Shown: piece by piece, positions 61,092 to 64,000 of the stretch
How positions within the stretch are numbered: the stretch's first letter is position 1
How the letters are laid out: each line of letters opens with the position of its first letter
Source of the DNA: an uncultured Pelagibacteraceae bacterium
GTDB taxonomy: Bacteria > Pseudomonadota > Alphaproteobacteria > Pelagibacterales > Pelagibacteraceae
Assembly: GCA_902606115.1 (NCBI GenBank)
Contig: CACLFM010000002.1
Coordinates: 39,046 to 103,045, forward strand
DNA length: 64,000 bases
Direction of reading: 5' to 3'
The notes under the pieces: model-generated
What the model saw: the letters and a program-made list of their open reading frames with translations, nothing else
Database searches by the model: none
What the model was told of the DNA's origin: nothing
Position numbers and translations under genes: made by a program

Positions 61092-61401
61092 TTTTAATAA
61101 AATTTTAGAAAAAGCAAAAGAGATAGAATCAAAAGTTAAAGAAAGCCAAGAGAAAATTAAAAATATTAAAGCTGAAGGTTCTTCAGGCGGGGGTGAGGTA
61201 ACAGTAGTTTTAAATGGAGATGGTGAAATTGAAAGATTGTTTATTTCTGATAGCTTATTTAAAGATGATAAGTCTTTATTAGAAGACTTAATAATTGCAG
61301 CACATAATAATGCAAAAAATAACCTTAAATCCAAGACCTCTGATGAACTTTCAAAAGTAACAGGAGGCTTTGGAATACCAGGTTTCAAATGGCCATTATA
61401 A
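61084..61401 (+). CDS. YbaB/EbfC-family nucleoid-associated protein
   Basis: 105 residues. Helical N-terminus, central VTVVLNGDGEIERLFI beta hairpin, and a C-terminal GFGIPGFKWP. It binds DNA as a dimer. Overlaps dnaX by 8 bases and lies 6 bases before recR, the standard dnaX-ybaB-recR operon. Confidence 0.95.
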   Translation: MTDFNKILEKAKEIESKVKESQEKIKNIKAEGSSGGGEVTVVLNGDGEIERLFISDSLFKDDKSLLEDLIIAAHNNAKNNLKSKTSDELSKVTGGFGIPGFKWPL

Positions 61402-61407
61402 GAGATT

Positions 61408-62001
61408 ATGGAACTTAAGGAAATTGAGGATTTAATAAAAGCTGTATCTAAATTCCCAGGATTAGGTCCAAAGTCTGCAAAAAGAATTATATTAAAATTA
61501 ATAAATAACAAAAATGAGATAATGAAACCAACGATAAATGCTCTATTGGATGTTTATAAAAATATATCAAGATGCAATTATTGTGGAGTATTAAAATCTT
61601 CAAAAGATGAATGTAATAACTGTGAGAACTTACAAAAAAAATTTTCAAAAATCTGTGTCGTTGAAAATATAGCAGACCAATGGAGCATCGAAAGTACCAA
61701 CATATTTAGTGGTTATTTCCACATACTTGGTGGAACAATCTCTGGAGCTGTGGATAAAAGTCAAAGATTACTTATAGAGTCTCTTGTCGAGAGAGTTAAA
61801 AAGCAGAATATCGAGGAGGTTATCGTAGCTACAAGTGCAACAGTTGAAGGACAAACCACAGCTTATTATATTGAAGAAACACTCAAAAATTTAAATGTAA
61901 AAATTTCTAAATTAGCTCAAGGTCTACCCGTAGGCGGTGAGATAGAAAGTTTGGATGATGGCACATTATTTTCTGCCTTCAAAAATAGGACAGAGCTTTA
62001 A
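61408..62001 (+). CDS. recR: Recombination protein RecR
   Basis: 197 residues. Helix-hairpin-helix ([13 protein letters not shown]), a C4 zinc finger ([17 protein letters not shown]), a Toprim domain ([13 protein letters not shown]) and the Walker-B-like C-terminus ([16 protein letters not shown]). With RecFO it loads RecA at gaps. Convergent with glcB (4-base overlap). Confidence 0.97.
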   Translation: MELKEIEDLIKAVSKFPGLGPKSAKRIILKLINNKNEIMKPTINALLDVYKNISRCNYCGVLKSSKDECNNCENLQKKFSKICVVENIADQWSIESTNIFSGYFHILGGTISGAVDKSQRLLIESLVERVKKQNIEEVIVATSATVEGQTTAYYIEETLKNLNVKISKLAQGLPVGGEIESLDDGTLFSAFKNRTEL

Positions 62002-64000
62002 TTTTTTTTTAAAAATCTATTATAATGCAATAATGGTTCTGTATAACCAGATGGTTGATCCTTACCTTTAAATATTAAATCACACGCAGTCTTAAAAGCA
62101 ACAGATTTTTCAAAATTTCTTGACATTCTTTCATAGTTTGCATCATTCTTATTTTGATCATCAACTATTTTTGCCATTTTTTTTAATGTCTCTAAAACTT
62201 GAAACGTAGTGCATATGTTATGATGAAGCCAATTAGCAATATGTTGAGAGGATATTCTTAAAGTTGCCCTATCTTCCATTAATCCAATATTATTGATATC
62301 AGGAACTTTTGAACAGCCAACACCACTATCAATCCATCTTACGACATAACCCAAAATTCCTTGACAGTTATTTTCTAACTCATTTCTAATATCATCTATA
62401 TTCCAAACTGGATTTTGTATGATAGGTATTGATAGCAATCCGTTTAAATCAAATTTTATTTTTTTTCCGATTTTTTTTTGAACATCAAAAACATTTATTT
62501 TATGATAATGCATAGCATGTAAAGTTGCTGCGGTTGGTGATGGTGTCCAAGCACAATTTGCTCCAGATTTTGGATGATTAATTTTCTGCTCTAACATATC
62601 CTGCATTTTATCTGGAGCTGCCCACATTCCCTTTCCAATTTGAGCTTTTCCTGAAAAACCACATTCTAATCCAATCTTTACGTTATTATTTTCATATGCT
62701 TTAATCCAATTTGAATTTTTCATTTCACCCTTTTTCATCATAGGGCCTGCTTCCATTGATGTATGCATTTCATCACCAGTTCTATCTAGAAATCCTGTGT
62801 TAATAAAAACTACTCTTCTTTTTACTTTCTTAATACATTCCTTAAGATTTGAGCTTGTTCTTCTTTCCTCATCCATTATGCCAATTTTTATTGTATTTCT
62901 CTTAAGTTTTAAAACCTCCTCAGCTTTTGAAAATATTTCATCAGCAAAAGCTACTTCATCTGGGCCATGCATTTTAGGTTTCACGATATAAATAGAACCT
63001 GTTCTGGAATTTTTTTTTCTATTTAAATCGTGAAGACATGCAGCTGAAGTTATGAATGCATCTAAAATTCCCTCTGGTATTGGGGATTTATCTGAAAAAA
63101 GGATAGCAGGGGTTTTCATTAAATGTCCAACATTTCTATTTAGTAACAAAGCTCTTCCATGCAATCTAAGATTTTTTCCATTTGAAGAAATATAGTTTCT
63201 ATCTGAATTTAAAAATCTTTCATATTTTTTTCCTAATTTTTCAAATTTTACCTTAAGATCACCCTTCATTAGTCCTAGCCAGTTTCTGTATCCTAAGACT
63301 TTATCTTCAGCATCAACAGCCGCCACACTATCTTCATGATCTATAATTGTTGAAACCGCAGACTCTATTACTAAATCACTAAGACCTATAGGATCATTAT
63401 TTGCACTAAAAGCATAAGGGTTTATTATTAACTCAACATGCAGACTGTTATTCACCAATAACACCCCTTTTAATTTTTTTTTATCTGATCTGTATCCTTT
63501 ATATTGTTTAATGTTTTTAAGTTTAATATTTTTATTATCAATTTTTAGTACAAGTTTGTTTGCGATTATTTTTAAAGTGTTAACTTTCTTCCAAGATCCA
63601 TTTTTCAATGGAAATACTTCATCCAGAAAATCTCTACAATATCTGATTACCTTTCCACCTCTTACAGGATTGTACCTGTTATCTAATTTTTCCGAGCCAA
63701 TTGCGTCAGTCCCATAAAGTGCATCATATAGACTTCCCCATCTAGCATTTGCTGCATTTAAAGCATATCTAGCATTAGATACGGGTACTACTAACTGAGG
63801 ACCAGGTACTCTCGCAATTTCCTCATCAATATTTTTAGTCTGAATTTTAAAATTAGTAGTTTTTTTTTTTAAGTATCCGATTTCTAAAAGAAACTTTTTG
63901 TATTGGTTAAAATTAAATTTTTTTCCTTTATTTCTTAAATGCCACCAATCTATCGAATTTTGAAGGTCCTTTCTTATCTTAATTAAATTTTCATTTTTTT
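61998..64000 (-). CDS. glcB: Malate synthase G (partial, start beyond right edge)
   Basis: The minus-strand frame stays open from the stop at 61998 to the window end, giving about 667 C-terminal residues of a protein of about 720. The segment upstream of 63608, translated by hand, contains [29 protein letters not shown] and [12 protein letters not shown] motifs of malate synthase G and has no frameshift. Core motifs: [37 protein letters not shown], and [10 protein letters not shown]. It condenses glyoxylate with acetyl-CoA. The start and leader lie outside. Confidence 0.97.
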   Translation of the reverse strand, partial: KNENLIKIRKDLQNSIDWWHLRNKGKKFNFNQYKKFLLEIGYLKKKTTNFKIQTKNIDEEIARVPGPQLVVPVSNARYALNAANARWGSLYDALYGTDAIGSEKLDNRYNPVRGGKVIRYCRDFLDEVFPLKNGSWKKVNTLKIIANKLVLKIDNKNIKLKNIKQYKGYRSDKKKLKGVLLVNNSLHVELIINPYAFSANNDPIGLSDLVIESAVSTIIDHEDSVAAVDAEDKVLGYRNWLGLMKGDLKVKFEKLGKKYERFLNSDRNYISSNGKNLRLHGRALLLNRNVGHLMKTPAILFSDKSPIPEGILDAFITSAACLHDLNRKKNSRTGSIYIVKPKMHGPDEVAFADEIFSKAEEVLKLKRNTIKIGIMDEERRTSSNLKECIKKVKRRVVFINTGFLDRTGDEMHTSMEAGPMMKKGEMKNSNWIKAYENNNVKIGLECGFSGKAQIGKGMWAAPDKMQDMLEQKINHPKSGANCAWTPSPTAATLHAMHYHKINVFDVQKKIGKKIKFDLNGLLSIPIIQNPVWNIDDIRNELENNCQGILGYVVRWIDSGVGCSKVPDINNIGLMEDRATLRISSQHIANWLHHNICTTFQVLETLKKMAKIVDDQNKNDANYERMSRNFEKSVAFKTACDLIFKGKDQPSGYTEPLLHYNRFLKKN

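Noticed and set aside
62000..63608. Apparent malate synthase G start at 63608, suggesting an N-terminally truncated gene
   Set aside because: The TTG there is internal; the frame continues to the window end with conserved malate synthase residues, so the gene is only cut by the window.
1..64000. CRISPR arrays, insertion sequences, prophage, integrases, rRNA operons
   Set aside because: None seen. Frequent A and T runs are composition, not repeats; no direct-repeat arrays or transposase genes were found.

Overview
The window is a slice of a very AT-rich, tightly packed bacterial chromosome. Gene content and order point to the alphaproteobacterial order Pelagibacterales (SAR11). Evidence: Lys/Asn/Ile-rich proteins; stop/start overlaps almost everywhere and no gene-free stretch over 300 bases; alphaproteobacteria-specific genes (gcrA, the F1-ATPase zeta/DUF1476 protein, chvI-chvG, DUF2948 between murA and hisD, an NDUFA9-like protein); a tRNA-His with A73 and no encoded G-1; and alphaproteobacterial blocks such as hisS-hisZ-hisG, pyrF-trpF-trpB-trpA-accD-folC, and SRP RNA-dnaX-ybaB-recR. 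I see no insertion sequence, prophage, CRISPR array or rRNA. This is core genome.

Layout. 1-5.6 kb: the start of an ABC exporter ATPase (minus, cut by the edge), polA, and the chvI-chvG two-component system. 5.6-11.5 kb: ahcY, tsaE, the amgK-murU cell-wall sugar recycling pair, gpmA (minus), a VanZ-like protein, the zeta-subunit protein, a secreted nuclease and a lytic-transglycosylase-like lipoprotein. 11.5-16.7 kb (minus): RND pump and adaptor, sulfurtransferase, msrA. 16.7-21.1 kb: EamA transporter, alkA-like glycosylase, a purine phosphoribosyltransferase facing an NCS2 purine permease, a lipoprotein, and hsp20 with a ROSE-like RNA thermometer. 21.2-28.0 kb (minus): rpmH-rnpA-yidD-yidC-argB-HAD-dapD-dapE-HDAC. 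28.1-33.1 kb: TVP38 protein, tRNA-Thr, two small ORFs, dcd, murA, DUF2948, hisD, infA, tRNA-Phe. 33.2-40.5 kb: csp, a hairpin-rich intergenic stretch, tRNA-His-hisS-hisZ-hisG, three DNA-processing genes (rmuC, an MGME1-like nuclease, exonuclease I), and trxA. 40.5-47.9 kb (minus): rpsA-ihfB-pyrF-trpF-trpB-trpA-accD-folC. 48.0-52.3 kb (minus): rnd-kdsD-lptC-lptB-aroA. 52.4-62.0 kb: NDUFA9-like gene, a probably frameshifted SHOCT membrane protein, gcrA (minus), ABC-2 permease-argD-argF, a cytochrome c (minus), then kdsB-pheA-SRP RNA-dnaX-ybaB-recR. 62-64 kb (minus): glcB, running off the right edge.

The genes are mostly biosynthetic and housekeeping: arginine (argB, argD, argF), lysine/DAP (dapD, dapE), histidine (hisD, hisZ, hisG), tryptophan, phenylalanine and chorismate branches, LPS/Kdo (kdsD, kdsB, lptB, lptC), murein synthesis and recycling, replication and repair.

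The most interesting signals are in RNAs and in departures from family norms. (i) tRNA-Thr and tRNA-Phe each carry a paired change at one of the two universal D-loop/T-loop elbow contacts: 19-56 in Thr, 18-55 in Phe. (ii) Structured RNAs abut coding starts or stops with 1 to about 6 nt between them: infA/tRNA-Phe, tRNA-His/hisS, SRP RNA/dnaX. (iii) hsp20 has a ROSE-type hairpin over its Shine-Dalgarno sequence. (iv) TrpB and TrpA have unusual active-site and interface residues. (v) The RND adaptor has no alpha-hairpin. (vi) Several conserved clusters have lost a member: PTS genes, engB, cmk, lptA. All calls come from reading the sequence and recalled family knowledge; no database search was run.
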